Source of the DNA: CAYVQU01 sp964453155 | GTDB taxonomy: Bacteria; Chloroflexota; Anaerolineae; Anaerolineales; UBA11858 | Direction of reading: 5' to 3' | Length of the DNA stretch: 29,770 nt | NCBI GenBank assembly: GCA_964453155.1 | Contig: CAYVQU010000055.1 | Span: forward strand, 1-29,770 | Notes under the pieces: generated by a model | Database searches by the model: none | Told to the model about the DNA's origin: nothing | What the model saw: the letters and a program-made list of their open reading frames with translations, nothing else | Translations under genes and position numbers: made by a program | In this document: positions 7,690 through 15,564 of the stretch, in pieces | Layout of the letters: the number at the start of each line of letters is the position of its first letter | Position numbering within the stretch: the stretch's first letter is position 1

Positions 7690-8145
7690 TTAAACTCCCC
7701 GGCGATAATAGGTCAATCGCACAATATCGGCGATGATCTCGGCAATAAGCCCAGAAAAGATCAGAAAACTGAACATCACTAACGGCTGTTGGCCTAGGAC
7801 GAAAGTCAGCATTGCGAAGAAAACCCCTATTGCAGTCACCCCGTGGGCAACTCGCGTCCCTTTCAATTTGATCAATTCATCGCGTTCATCCTCCACATCC
7901 TCAATCTCAGGATCGGGATCATTGGTTTGGATGGCCTGAACGATGGCTGAAATGATGTGGGTTAGGATGGTTCCAAAAATATTCAGCAGAATTGTGGCCA
8001 CGATGACTACGCCCCACAGCCGGAATACTTTTTCGGGTCCGAACCCGCCTGTTTGGATCATCCGAATGATGCTGATCAGGTAGTACCCTAAAATCAGAAT
8101 GGCACTGCCTAAAGATGCGGTAATATTTTTTTCTTGGTAAGACAT
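7690..8145 (-). CDS. Four-helix membrane protein paired with XRE regulator
   Basis: 151 aa with four predicted membrane helices. A strongly acidic loop (about residues 76-96, 'DPDPEIEDVEDERDELIKLKG') sits between the second and third. It resembles the DUF2178-type proteins commonly encoded next to small XRE regulators, where the membrane protein may sense envelope state or control regulator activity; that role is inference from the pairing. GAGG lies 5 nt before the ATG. First gene of the two-gene operon. Confidence 0.8.
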   Translation of the reverse strand: MSYQEKNITASLGSAILILGYYLISIIRMIQTGGFGPEKVFRLWGVVIVATILLNIFGTILTHIISAIVQAIQTNDPDPEIEDVEDERDELIKLKGTRVAHGVTAIGVFFAMLTFVLGQQPLVMFSFLIFSGLIAEIIADIVRLTYYRRGV

Positions 8146-8171
8146 TTCGACCTCGCTTTGTTGTGTAGACT

Positions 8172-8184
8172 TTACATTATGTAA
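8172..8184. promoter_or_regulatory. Palindrome TTACATTATGTAA near XRE-operon start
   Basis: A perfect 13-base interrupted palindrome, TTACAT-T-ATGTAA, lies between the predicted promoter and the first gene of the XRE operon. It is a second candidate regulator site in the leader. Confidence 0.4.
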
Positions 8185-8194
8185 ATTATGATAA

Positions 8195-8227
8195 ACATAT
8201 AGTAATGTAAAATATACTATATGTCAA
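8195..8227 (-). promoter_or_regulatory. Promoter with overlapping operator for XRE operon
   Basis: On the minus strand a consensus -35 TTGACA (plus-strand 8222-8227) stands 17 bp from TACTAT (8199-8204) as -10. Two perfect 10-base inverted arms, ACATATAGTA (8195-8204) and TACTATATGT (8215-8224), separated by 10 bp, cover the -10 and the 3' part of the -35. The geometry fits autorepression by the XRE protein. Confidence 0.6.
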
Positions 8228-8545
8228 GTTAATTTAACATTTTGGTGTTGGGATTAACAAAACACCGCTAAAAATAGGCGTAAAGCTCCCTAACTGATAT
8301 TTACCAGGGTGGTTCTGCAAGTAAATGGTCGATATTGACAAGCAGATCGCTTTAGATGAAGATAAATGCGTAAGAGCGACGCCTATCTGCTTGAATGGAT
8401 TTTTATTTGTAAAAACGTATCATCTCAATAATTCGGGGGGAGTTCCAAGCATCCTGAGTAACGCAGTGTATCGAAGGGTGCGGGTCTGGATTGTCCCCAT
8501 GGTTTTGAGAAGATACATAAAAACTGCCTTGAACAGGAGTGTATC
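8228..8545. other. Intergenic region upstream of GH65 gene
   Basis: No convincing gene. It holds a 9-base inverted repeat CAAGCAGAT (8339-8347) / ATCTGCTTG (8385-8393) enclosing about 37 nt. It also has a partial copy of the dispersed repeat (atcctgagtaacgcagtgtatcgaagggt, about 8452-8480). The GH65 ribosome site AGGAG is at 8535-8539. Confidence 0.5.
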
Positions 8546-10864
8546 GTGGACCTACAAAACAACCTGCGGACCGAAACCGGGTGGGAAATCATCGAGAAAT
8601 CGTTTGATCCGGACCAATATGTGACCACTGGCAGCAATTTCATGATTGGCAATGGCTACCTGGGCTATCGGGGGACCTTCGCCGAATGGGAAGCGGATCA
8701 ATTTGTAGCCTGTGTGGTGACCGACACCTGGGATCAGGCCCCGGAAAGTCGTTGGAGCGAGTTATGTACCGTCCCCAACGGGTTGTACACCCGGCTTTTT
8801 ATGGACGATGAATCCCTCTCGGCATTCGAACGTCAACCGGAGGCCTATCACCGCTCCCTGGATCTGCGTTACGGCGTCAACCGTCGCGCGCAAATCTGGC
8901 GCAACGGGTCTGGCAAAGGCATCCAGATCGAAGTTGAAAAATTCTCCAGCTACGACAATTTACATCTGATCCCGATGCGCTATCACCTCACAGCGCTGGA
9001 TGCGGTTGAGATCACCATCCTGACCGGGATCGATGGCTGCATCTGGAGCTTGAACGGAGACCATTTTAAGGATTACGATCTTTTGGAAGATTCGGGGTTG
9101 ATTGCTATTGAAACGCGTACGATTGAGCATGAAATTCAAATTGATGTCGTTGAAGGACTAAAAATTTTAGGCGTGCAGCCGACCCAAGCGGAGATCATTC
9201 GGGAAGACCGCCGCATACTGCGGAAGTTGACTTTCGATTTACAGGCGGGAGAGACGGTGACGTTTGAGAAGGTGATGCTGGTTTGCCATTCCAATCAGGT
9301 GGATAATCCGCGTGAAACTGCCCTGGCAGAGGCGACTGACGCGCTAGAAACCGGCTACCAAAACCTGAAAGCCGCCCACCAATCCCACTGGGACCAGATT
9401 TGGGCGATCTCTGACATCCAAATTGCCGGGAATCTCGAAGTCCAGACCATTACCCGCTTCAACCTTTATCAGGCCACCATCGCGACCCCGGCCCATACCA
9501 AACTGCCGATTGGGGCCCGGGGACTATCCTGCCAGGTCTATCAGGGTGCTGCTTTTTGGGATCAGGAAACCTTCAATATGCCGATGTATCTCTACACTCG
9601 GCCCGAAGTTGCCCGCAATATCATCGAATATCGCTACGATACGCTGCCCGGGGCGCGCAAAAAAGCCCAGCGACTGGGGTATTATGGCGCCTTTTACGCC
9701 TGGACCAGCGGCAAAACCGGCGAGGAACTCTTCCCCAATTATTTCTTCACCGATGTCCTCACCGGACGCAAAATTCACAACCACTTCAATAGCTGGCAAA
9801 TCCACATCTCACCCGACGTGGTCTATGCCCTATGGTTGTATTATGAGGTCACCGGTGATTGGGATTTCATGCTGAACTATGGGGCCGAAATCGCGTTCGA
9901 AGTTGCTCAGTTCCTGGTCTCACATATCTATTTCAAGAAAGACAAGCAACGCTATGAGTTTATCCGCCTCTTGGGGCCGGATGAATATCACGAAAACGTC
10001 GATAACAACGCCTACACCAATTACCTGGCCAAATATGCCCTGGAAAAGGCCGTTCAAATTTTTGGACGCATGCAGTCCGAGGCCCCAAACCTTTTGTCCG
10101 AATTATTGGAACGCTTGGGATATGATGAGACCGTTTTAGATGATTGGGTCGATATTGTGGAATTGATATTCTTGCCCGAACCCGATCCGAAAACCAGGTT
10201 GATCGAGCAATTTGACGGTTTTTTCCAGCTCGAAGATATCACCCCCGCCGATTTACGCCAGCGATTGATCGACCCGGAAGAATATTGGGGCTGGCCTGCA
10301 GGAATCGCCATCGAAGCCCAGGTCCTCAAACAGGCCGATGTGTTGCAGTTGTTTGCCTTGCTCGATATTTTCTCCCCCGAGGTGATGCGCGCCAACTACG
10401 AATATTACGAACCCCGCACCGAACACGGCTCCTCGCTCAGCCCCTCCATCCACGGCCTGATTGCCACCAAAGCCGGGTTACCGGCTGAAGCCTATCGCTA
10501 TTTTATGGAAGCGTCTACGATTGACCTCTACAATGCCAGTAAGAAAGTCATGAGCGGCGGTGAGTTTTTAGGCGGGATTCACACCGCGGCCAACGGCGGA
10601 GTCTGGCTGATGCTGGTGCGCGGCTTTGCCGGGTTCGAGATGGATGGTGAGACCGTGGTCTTTAAACCGGCCGTACCCCAGGAGTGGGAGCTGTTGACCT
10701 TTAAATTGATGATCCGCGGCAACGAACTGACGATCGCAATGGATCACGCCCAGGTATCGGTTCAATCAGCGGCGGAAAACCCAGGGGGGGTTACAGTTCG
10801 AGTCGCCGAACGATCTCTGGCGGTCAAACCTGGCGCGGTTGCAACGTTTTCAGCCGGATCGTGA
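8546..10864 (+). CDS. Glycoside hydrolase family 65 (disaccharide phosphorylase)
   Basis: 772 aa, the usual length for GH65. It has an N-terminal beta-sandwich (about 1-270), a linker, an (alpha/alpha)6 catalytic barrel (about 310-690) and a C-terminal beta domain. The motif LLGPDEYHENVDNNAYTN carries the general acid E480. 'EHGSSLSPSIHG' (about residues 629-640) is the conserved phosphate-site loop, which favours a phosphorylase over a hydrolase. Members act on maltose, trehalose, kojibiose or nigerose, yielding beta-glucose-1-phosphate plus a sugar; the substrate cannot be told from sequence here. The start is GTG with AGGAG 6 nt upstream. The beta-phosphoglucomutase that often accompanies these genes is not in the window. 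Its stop directly abuts the stop of the convergent aldolase gene. Confidence 0.93.
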   Translation: MDLQNNLRTETGWEIIEKSFDPDQYVTTGSNFMIGNGYLGYRGTFAEWEADQFVACVVTDTWDQAPESRWSELCTVPNGLYTRLFMDDESLSAFERQPEAYHRSLDLRYGVNRRAQIWRNGSGKGIQIEVEKFSSYDNLHLIPMRYHLTALDAVEITILTGIDGCIWSLNGDHFKDYDLLEDSGLIAIETRTIEHEIQIDVVEGLKILGVQPTQAEIIREDRRILRKLTFDLQAGETVTFEKVMLVCHSNQVDNPRETALAEATDALETGYQNLKAAHQSHWDQIWAISDIQIAGNLEVQTITRFNLYQATIATPAHTKLPIGARGLSCQVYQGAAFWDQETFNMPMYLYTRPEVARNIIEYRYDTLPGARKKAQRLGYYGAFYAWTSGKTGEELFPNYFFTDVLTGRKIHNHFNSWQIHISPDVVYALWLYYEVTGDWDFMLNYGAEIAFEVAQFLVSHIYFKKDKQRYEFIRLLGPDEYHENVDNNAYTNYLAKYALEKAVQIFGRMQSEAPNLLSELLERLGYDETVLDDWVDIVELIFLPEPDPKTRLIEQFDGFFQLEDITPADLRQRLIDPEEYWGWPAGIAIEAQVLKQADVLQLFALLDIFSPEVMRANYEYYEPRTEHGSSLSPSIHGLIATKAGLPAEAYRYFMEASTIDLYNASKKVMSGGEFLGGIHTAANGGVWLMLVRGFAGFEMDGETVVFKPAVPQEWELLTFKLMIRGNELTIAMDHAQVSVQSAAENPGGVTVRVAERSLAVKPGAVATFSAGS

Positions 10865-11512
10865 CTACCCCGCGCGCCCTTTTTGGACTTCCTGGCGAAA
10901 TGCCGCGGCCCGGCTGGTGAGTTCCGCCATATCGCCAATGGCGAGGATCTGCTGGTTAACCAGGCTGCTGCCCACTCCCAGGGCGGCAGCCCCTTTTTGG
11001 ATGAAATCCGCGGCCGTTTCCAGGTTCACGCCTCCGACGGGGACAATCTCCAAGTGGGGTAAGGGAGCCAAAATGGCTTTGATCAGTGCCGCACCTCCAA
11101 AACTGGCTGGAAAGATTTTAATCATATCCGCCCCGGCTTCCCAGGCCGTTAGGGCTTCGGTGGGGGTGTAGCAGCCGGGCATTACCGGGATGCCGTAGCG
11201 ATTACACAACGCGATCATATCCACATTCAGCGTCGGAGCAACGATGAAGTCGGCCCCCGCCAGAATTGCGGCCCGGGCAGTCTCTGGATCAAGCACGCTG
11301 CCGGCTCCGAAAAGTACGCCCTCGCCATAACGCTCTTTGGCAGTTGCAATCACCCCCAATGCCCCCGGCGTTGTCATCGTCACCTCGATAACTTCGACAC
11401 CCCCAGCCTTAATGGCGTCAGCCGCCGTAATCAACTGCTCCGACGAGTTTGCCCGCATGATGGCGATCACGCCGGTTTCGCGGATGATATCGAGTTTTTC
11501 GTATTTCTTCAT
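10865..11512 (-). CDS. eda: KDPG/KHG-type aldolase (2-dehydro-3-deoxy-phosphogluconate aldolase)
   Basis: Class I aldolase, 215 aa, a single TIM barrel that cleaves 2-keto-3-deoxy-6-phosphogluconate (or the galactonate epimer) to pyruvate and glyceraldehyde-3-phosphate. The Schiff-base lysine is K132 in ADMIKIFPA, with E43 (VIEVTM) and R20 (AIMRAN) in the active site. An in-frame ATG at 11533 exists, but GGAG lies 7 nt before the ATG at 11512, so the shorter form is chosen. Neighbouring kinase and dehydratase genes make it the last step of a sugar-acid pathway. Whether its real substrate is KDPG or KDPGal is open, and the symbol reflects the family. Confidence 0.9.
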   Translation of the reverse strand: MKKYEKLDIIRETGVIAIMRANSSEQLITAADAIKAGGVEVIEVTMTTPGALGVIATAKERYGEGVLFGAGSVLDPETARAAILAGADFIVAPTLNVDMIALCNRYGIPVMPGCYTPTEALTAWEAGADMIKIFPASFGGAALIKAILAPLPHLEIVPVGGVNLETAADFIQKGAAALGVGSSLVNQQILAIGDMAELTSRAAAFRQEVQKGRAG

Positions 11513-11540
11513 TGGGGGCTCCATATATTCCATTCTCAGA

Positions 11541-11758
11541 AACCGCGAATAACGCTAATTAACGCGAATGATTTTTAAAAATTTTGTAGTGGTCAACAAT
11601 AGCTTGAAAACATTTTTTTACCGCAGAGACGCAGAATTCGCAGAGTTTTCTCAGGAAAAAAGAGAAGCTCAGCGTTCTCTGCGGCTCCGCGGTGTTCAAC
11701 CTTCTGTTGATGATTACAGATTTTTAAAAATTCGTGCAGATTGGCGTTATTCGCGGTT
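11541..11758. repeat. Inverted-repeat element with a second element nested inside
   Basis: Outer arms AACCGCGAATAACGC (11541-11555) and GCGTTATTCGCGGTT (11744-11758) are perfect inverse copies. Both are continued inward by matching TTTTTAAAAATT words. Between them lies another repeat: ACCGCAGAGACGCAGA (11620-11635) against TCTGCGGCTCCGCGGT (11678-11693), with 2 mismatches in 16. The picture is one short element interrupted by another, filling the gap between the aldolase and kinase genes. Confidence 0.65.
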
Positions 11759-11770
11759 AAATTTTGATTT

Positions 11771-12919
11771 TTATCTCGACGTGCGTTTGCCTCCACCAAA
11801 GGCATCGGCTTTCATCAAGGCCTCGACTTCAGCTTTGTCGACAATCGGCAGGTCGTACATCAGCGTTTGTTTGATCCGGGTAGCCGCGTCACCGACGAGA
11901 ACGCCTTTGGTCAAACCAGTAGGGCCAAAATTTTCAGTCAACAGGCCGTAGTAGAACCCGGCGTTCCAGGTATCGCCACCCCCCAGCCGATCCCACAGTG
12001 TAATTGGTTTGACGGCTGGCGAGCGGAAGAAGTTTCCGTCTGCGTCCATTGCGGCCGATTCCCAGCGGTGCTGCTCGAAAGTATCGGGATAGCGGATGGT
12101 GATAGCTACAATTTTGACTGCAAACATGTCTTGCACTTTGTGGGCAAACGCCTGAATATCTTCATCTTTTAACTGCCCCATATCACCGTCGACCACCTGT
12201 TGGGCTGAATATTGACCGCAATCGATTCCGTAGAGCCGGGCCATATCTTCGATGGTGGTGATGAACACGTCAATGTGATCGGTCACGATGGGCGTCATAA
12301 TCTCCCGGCACTGCTCCGCCGACCATAGGGTGGCTCGATAGTTGAAATCCATCCCGACGAGACAATCAACCGGTTTATGAGCCATCGCTTCTTTGAAAGC
12401 AGCGTAATTGAAATTACGCTCGTAGCCACTGTGATAGGCCAACCCAAAGGTAATTCCCGATGAGTGGAACAGCCGAGTATTCTTCAAAGCCGCGGTCCAA
12501 TCGACCATCCCCGCATCCAGCTTGGATGCCGCCGAGTACATCCGCTGGTAGACGCCCGTGTTCTTACGCGGCGTGCGCCCAATCTCATAAATGAAGCGGC
12601 CAATCGGTTCGGTTTTGGGGGCCCACACAAAATTGTCGGTGGCCACACCATTCGCGCGCGCAATATTCCGCAAAGCCCGGCCATAGGGATTATCCGGCAC
12701 GCGGGTGATGTATTCGGCTGGAATGCCCAACCGGGCCAATCCCAGCGCCAGGGTGTATTCACTCCCCGCCATCGACAGGTTGACTAACCGGGTGCGCTCC
12801 GGACGTTCGTTATCGGCCGGAGTGTCGCGCACCATCGTCTCGCCAAAAGTTACAAAAGTGGACGGATTAAAAATAGAAAGATTGTCGGTCGTAATGTTGA
12901 AAAACGGGGTTTCTTTCAT
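11771..12919 (-). CDS. kdgK: PfkB-family sugar kinase, probable 2-keto-3-deoxygluconate kinase
   Basis: 382 aa ribokinase/PfkB-fold kinase. The N-terminal 'FVTFGETMVR' strand (about residues 22-31) and 'NLSMAGSEYTLALGLARLG' are typical of KDG kinases. The C-terminal anion-hole motif reads LGGGDTWNAGF with catalytic base D316; most members have GAGD. It would phosphorylate 2-keto-3-deoxygluconate or -galactonate with ATP, feeding the aldolase next door. It is longer than typical KdgK (about 310-340 aa), with a 20-residue N-terminal extension. AAGG lies 8 nt before the ATG. Substrate assignment comes from context plus family and is less certain than the fold. Confidence 0.85.
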   Translation of the reverse strand: MKETPFFNITTDNLSIFNPSTFVTFGETMVRDTPADNERPERTRLVNLSMAGSEYTLALGLARLGIPAEYITRVPDNPYGRALRNIARANGVATDNFVWAPKTEPIGRFIYEIGRTPRKNTGVYQRMYSAASKLDAGMVDWTAALKNTRLFHSSGITFGLAYHSGYERNFNYAAFKEAMAHKPVDCLVGMDFNYRATLWSAEQCREIMTPIVTDHIDVFITTIEDMARLYGIDCGQYSAQQVVDGDMGQLKDEDIQAFAHKVQDMFAVKIVAITIRYPDTFEQHRWESAAMDADGNFFRSPAVKPITLWDRLGGGDTWNAGFYYGLLTENFGPTGLTKGVLVGDAATRIKQTLMYDLPIVDKAEVEALMKADAFGGGKRTSR

Positions 12920-12935
12920 AGAAGTTACCTTTTTA

Positions 12936-12999
12936 TTTCACCGCAGAGCCGCAAAGATCGCAGAGAAAACTCAGCGCACTCCGCGGCTCTGCGGTGAAA
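12936..12999. repeat. 64-bp MITE-like element with 17-bp perfect terminal repeats
   Basis: TTTCACCGCAGAGCCGC (12936-12952) and GCGGCTCTGCGGTGAAA (12983-12999) are perfect inverse copies around a 30-bp core. It is the same family as the inner element at 11620-11693. It fills nearly the whole gap between the kinase and the enolase-superfamily gene and ends 2 bp before the latter's stop codon. Confidence 0.7.
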
Positions 13000-13000
13000 A

Positions 13001-14134
13001 TTAAGCTGATTGTTTAAATTCTTCCAACAGTTCTGGGTCGACATTAATTCCTAGCCCAGGGGTGGTTGGCACGGGGACAAAACCATCCACGGCTTCGAAT
13101 TTCGGTTGGGTCAGCCGGTCCCGGAGGGGATTTTCAGTCCGATCCATTTCGAGCAGGGGTTCGGGCATCCGCAACCGGCCGGGGACCACATCCAACGTGC
13201 TGACGAAGTGCAGGCCCGCCGCGAAAGCGATGCCGGTGCCCCAGCAGTGGGGGATAACGTTGACACCAAATGTGTGTACCAGGGACGCGATCCGCTTGAC
13301 TTCGGTCAGGCCGCCGGCGGCACAAATATCGGGTTGAGCGAAATCGACGCATTGGTTGGTGACCAGCTGGCGAAAACCGGCGCACAAATATTCGCACTCG
13401 CCCCCCGCAATGGAGATCAATGTTTGCTGACGGAGTTCGCGGTAGCCCTCATAATCTTCGGGAGAGAGGGGTTCTTCGAAGAAAGCGATATCGAACGGCT
13501 CCATTTGTCGGGCCAGGGAACGGGCTTCGGCGCGAGAAAAGGCGTGGTTGGCATCGACCATCAATTCGATGTCAGGGCCAATGGCCTCTCGAACGGCGGC
13601 GATATTTGCCACATCGGCGGCCACCCCCAGGCCGACTTTCATTTTAATGGCCTGGTACCCCTCGTCAACGTAGGTTTTTGCTTCGGATGCTAAAGTTAGA
13701 GGGAGATCATCAACATTGGCGAAATACATTCCTGTAGCATAGACTTTAACCCGTTCACGGCGCCGTCCCCCCAACAAAACCGAAACCGGTTGGTGGAGCA
13801 GCTTACCGCGTAAATCCCACAAAGCGATGTCGATGGCACTTAAAGAAGCCAACAGTACCCCGCGCCGGGCATAATCCAGCGAACGCCGATACATTGTTTG
13901 CCAGATCGCTTCTACATGGAGTGGGTCTTGGCCAAGAATGTGGGGTTCGAAGAATTTAATCCCAGCGGCCACCACTCCAGCGGGGCCGTAACCTTCCCCC
14001 CAGCCATAGGTTCCATCAGCCAGCGTGATGCGCACTAGACACACTTGCCGGATGTCGTACTCCCATTGTGAAAAGTAAAACGGCTGCTCGAGCTTTTGCT
14101 GGACGATGAAGGTTTCCACTTTTGAAATGGTCAT
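13001..14134 (-). CDS. Enolase-superfamily protein, galactarolactone cycloisomerase-like
   Basis: 377 aa member of the mandelate racemase subgroup. The barrel motifs are complete: KxK base pair K164/K166 (IKMKVG), metal ligands D194 (MVDANH), E220 (FFEEP) and E246 (AGGE), and the Asp-His dyad D269/H296 (IPHCWGTG). The C-terminal stretch 'EPLLEMDRTENPLR' and the IPHxWGTG loop recall D-galactarolactone cycloisomerase (Gci) of the galacturonate oxidation route; this comparison is from memory and needs an alignment. Other acid-sugar dehydratase activities are possible. The ribosome site is weak. With the kinase and aldolase genes downstream in the same direction it likely forms one catabolic unit. 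Confidence 0.82.
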   Translation of the reverse strand: MTISKVETFIVQQKLEQPFYFSQWEYDIRQVCLVRITLADGTYGWGEGYGPAGVVAAGIKFFEPHILGQDPLHVEAIWQTMYRRSLDYARRGVLLASLSAIDIALWDLRGKLLHQPVSVLLGGRRRERVKVYATGMYFANVDDLPLTLASEAKTYVDEGYQAIKMKVGLGVAADVANIAAVREAIGPDIELMVDANHAFSRAEARSLARQMEPFDIAFFEEPLSPEDYEGYRELRQQTLISIAGGECEYLCAGFRQLVTNQCVDFAQPDICAAGGLTEVKRIASLVHTFGVNVIPHCWGTGIAFAAGLHFVSTLDVVPGRLRMPEPLLEMDRTENPLRDRLTQPKFEAVDGFVPVPTTPGLGINVDPELLEEFKQSA

Positions 14135-14187
14135 GAATTAGAGTCAGGAGACAGTCAACTTTCAAACTAACATAGCAGACTTTAAAG

Positions 14188-14376
14188 AATAAGTTCCAGT
14201 GAAGCATCATCACTTCGACTTCGCTCAGTGCAGGCGCTGAGTAGCGACCGCACCCTTCGATAATTCTTCGCTAGCTCCGAACTACTCAAGATGCTAGATT
14301 TCTTGCATTATAACTAGAAGCGTATCGAAGCTTCGTCGAAGGGGGTGAAGCGGAGCGCTTCGGGAAGTTATTTCTA
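14188..14376. repeat. Composite intergenic repeat (CTGAGTAG/TATCGAAGGG family)
   Basis: This is the longest copy of the dispersed family. cttcgacttcgctcagtgc and ctgagtagcgac occur at about 14214-14248. cccttcgata follows at about 14253-14262, and its inverse tatcgaag and gtcgaaggg at about 14323-14342. Outer imperfect inverse words, aataagttcc and gggaagttattt, bound it. No ORF is supported. It separates the two minus-strand genes on either side. Confidence 0.55.
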
Positions 14377-14380
14377 GACA

Positions 14381-15349
14381 TTACTGAGAAACGGATCGAT
14401 TTACTGCCAGACCCGATTGCCACTCATCGCCCTGCTTTCCGGCATAAACCAGGTAGTATTTGCCGCCGATTTCGACAATTTGAGTGGTAAGAATGCCGTC
14501 GCAATCAAAGGCCTGGGGATCATCTGAGGGAACAAAGATGGGGTTGTGGGGATTGGGTTCAAAGGTTGCAAAATCTTTGGTGCGGACATGGCCCACCCGC
14601 CAGGTCTGACCATCATAGCCCCCATACAGGATGTGGAAGTATTCTGGTCCCTGGATGAGTTCGGTTTCCCGAATCGTCCAACTATCCCATTTTTCGCCGC
14701 TGCCTGTAAACACCGGATTGTTTGGATTTTTGGTGACCGCGGCGGGATCATTAGTCGGGGCGGTGGCGTGACACATCGTCAGGCCATGGTCGTAGGAGGC
14801 GGTGGCTTTGCCGGTATAAACGATGTGAATGACATCGTCGACAATCACGACCGAGGGGTGGGTGGCGCCATCCCGTTCGTGATCGGTGTCGGCTAGGATG
14901 GCGGGTTCGATTGTGACGCGTTCCCAGGTGTCCATATCACCGGTGCAGACCAGGAGTCCAGTTTGTTCGGGCGAGTCCTTGCCACGGCCGCGGTAGTACA
15001 TGTAGTAATTGCCGTCGAATGGGTTTAAAAATGGAAAAGGGTATTCGATGGCGGTGCCGTCAAACCCTTCTCCGTTGGGTGACAAAATGGGATTTTTCGG
15101 ATTTTGGGTGATCTGAGTAGGATTTGTGACCGGTGCGGTGGCATGGCGTAAATCCCAATCTTCCCCCCAATCCTTGATTTCACGGCGGCACCAGTAATAA
15201 TGAACGGTATCGGCGACAACAATCGCGTGGGTGGCCGCGGCCCATTGGGGAGGGGCTAAGGTGATAATCGGTTTGCCATCGTTGATGCGTTTGAAGTTGG
15301 CAAACCATTCGAAGGGAATGGGGCCGTTTTCATTGTGATTTATTTTCAT
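14381..15349 (-). CDS. Five-bladed beta-propeller glycosidase-like protein
   Basis: 322 aa, no signal peptide. The sequence is a series of blade-like units with repeats such as 'HATAPTNDPAAVTKNPNNPVF', 'NPKNPIL', 'NPHNPIF' and 'YYMYYRGRG', resembling the GH43/GH32/GH130 five-bladed propeller clan. Acidic residues suited to catalysis occur ('ERDGATHPS', 'SWTIRETELI', 'QAFDCDGI'), but I cannot assign the triad. A cytosolic location and a sugar-acid gene neighbourhood suggest processing of an oligosaccharide or phosphorolysis. The upstream ATG at 15406 is disfavoured: GAGGAG stands 8 nt before the ATG at 15349. Confidence 0.75.
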   Translation of the reverse strand: MKINHNENGPIPFEWFANFKRINDGKPIITLAPPQWAAATHAIVVADTVHYYWCRREIKDWGEDWDLRHATAPVTNPTQITQNPKNPILSPNGEGFDGTAIEYPFPFLNPFDGNYYMYYRGRGKDSPEQTGLLVCTGDMDTWERVTIEPAILADTDHERDGATHPSVVIVDDVIHIVYTGKATASYDHGLTMCHATAPTNDPAAVTKNPNNPVFTGSGEKWDSWTIRETELIQGPEYFHILYGGYDGQTWRVGHVRTKDFATFEPNPHNPIFVPSDDPQAFDCDGILTTQIVEIGGKYYLVYAGKQGDEWQSGLAVNRSVSQ

Positions 15350-15458
15350 GTTGTATTCTCCTCGATCGATGCCAGTATTGTTGGTTTCAGTGAAAACTGC
15401 ACTCACTTTATGTTACCATCAGTTCAACGAAAATTATGGCCTTTCACTGTCAAAAATA

Positions 15459-15542
15459 GGACGCAGATCCGCTTCGCTAAACGCAGAATACGCTGATAAT
15501 TATGTTAAATTTCATCTGCGTTTATCTGCGAGATCTGCGTCC
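15459..15542. repeat. Short inverted-repeat element (GGACGCAGATC ends)
   Basis: Ends GGACGCAGATC (15459-15469) and GATCTGCGTCC (15532-15542) are perfect inverse copies. Inner words aaacgcagaa and tctgcgttt also pair. It lies between divergent genes and just before the dgoD ribosome site, so it may be transcribed in the dgoD leader. Confidence 0.6.
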
Positions 15543-15564
15543 ACTAATACCTATTGGAGCACTG

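Noticed and set aside
11541..15542. CRISPR array suggested by repeated CGCAGAG words
   Set aside because: The repeats are inverted, irregularly spaced and imperfect, with no uniform spacers and no cas genes. They are short inverted-repeat elements.
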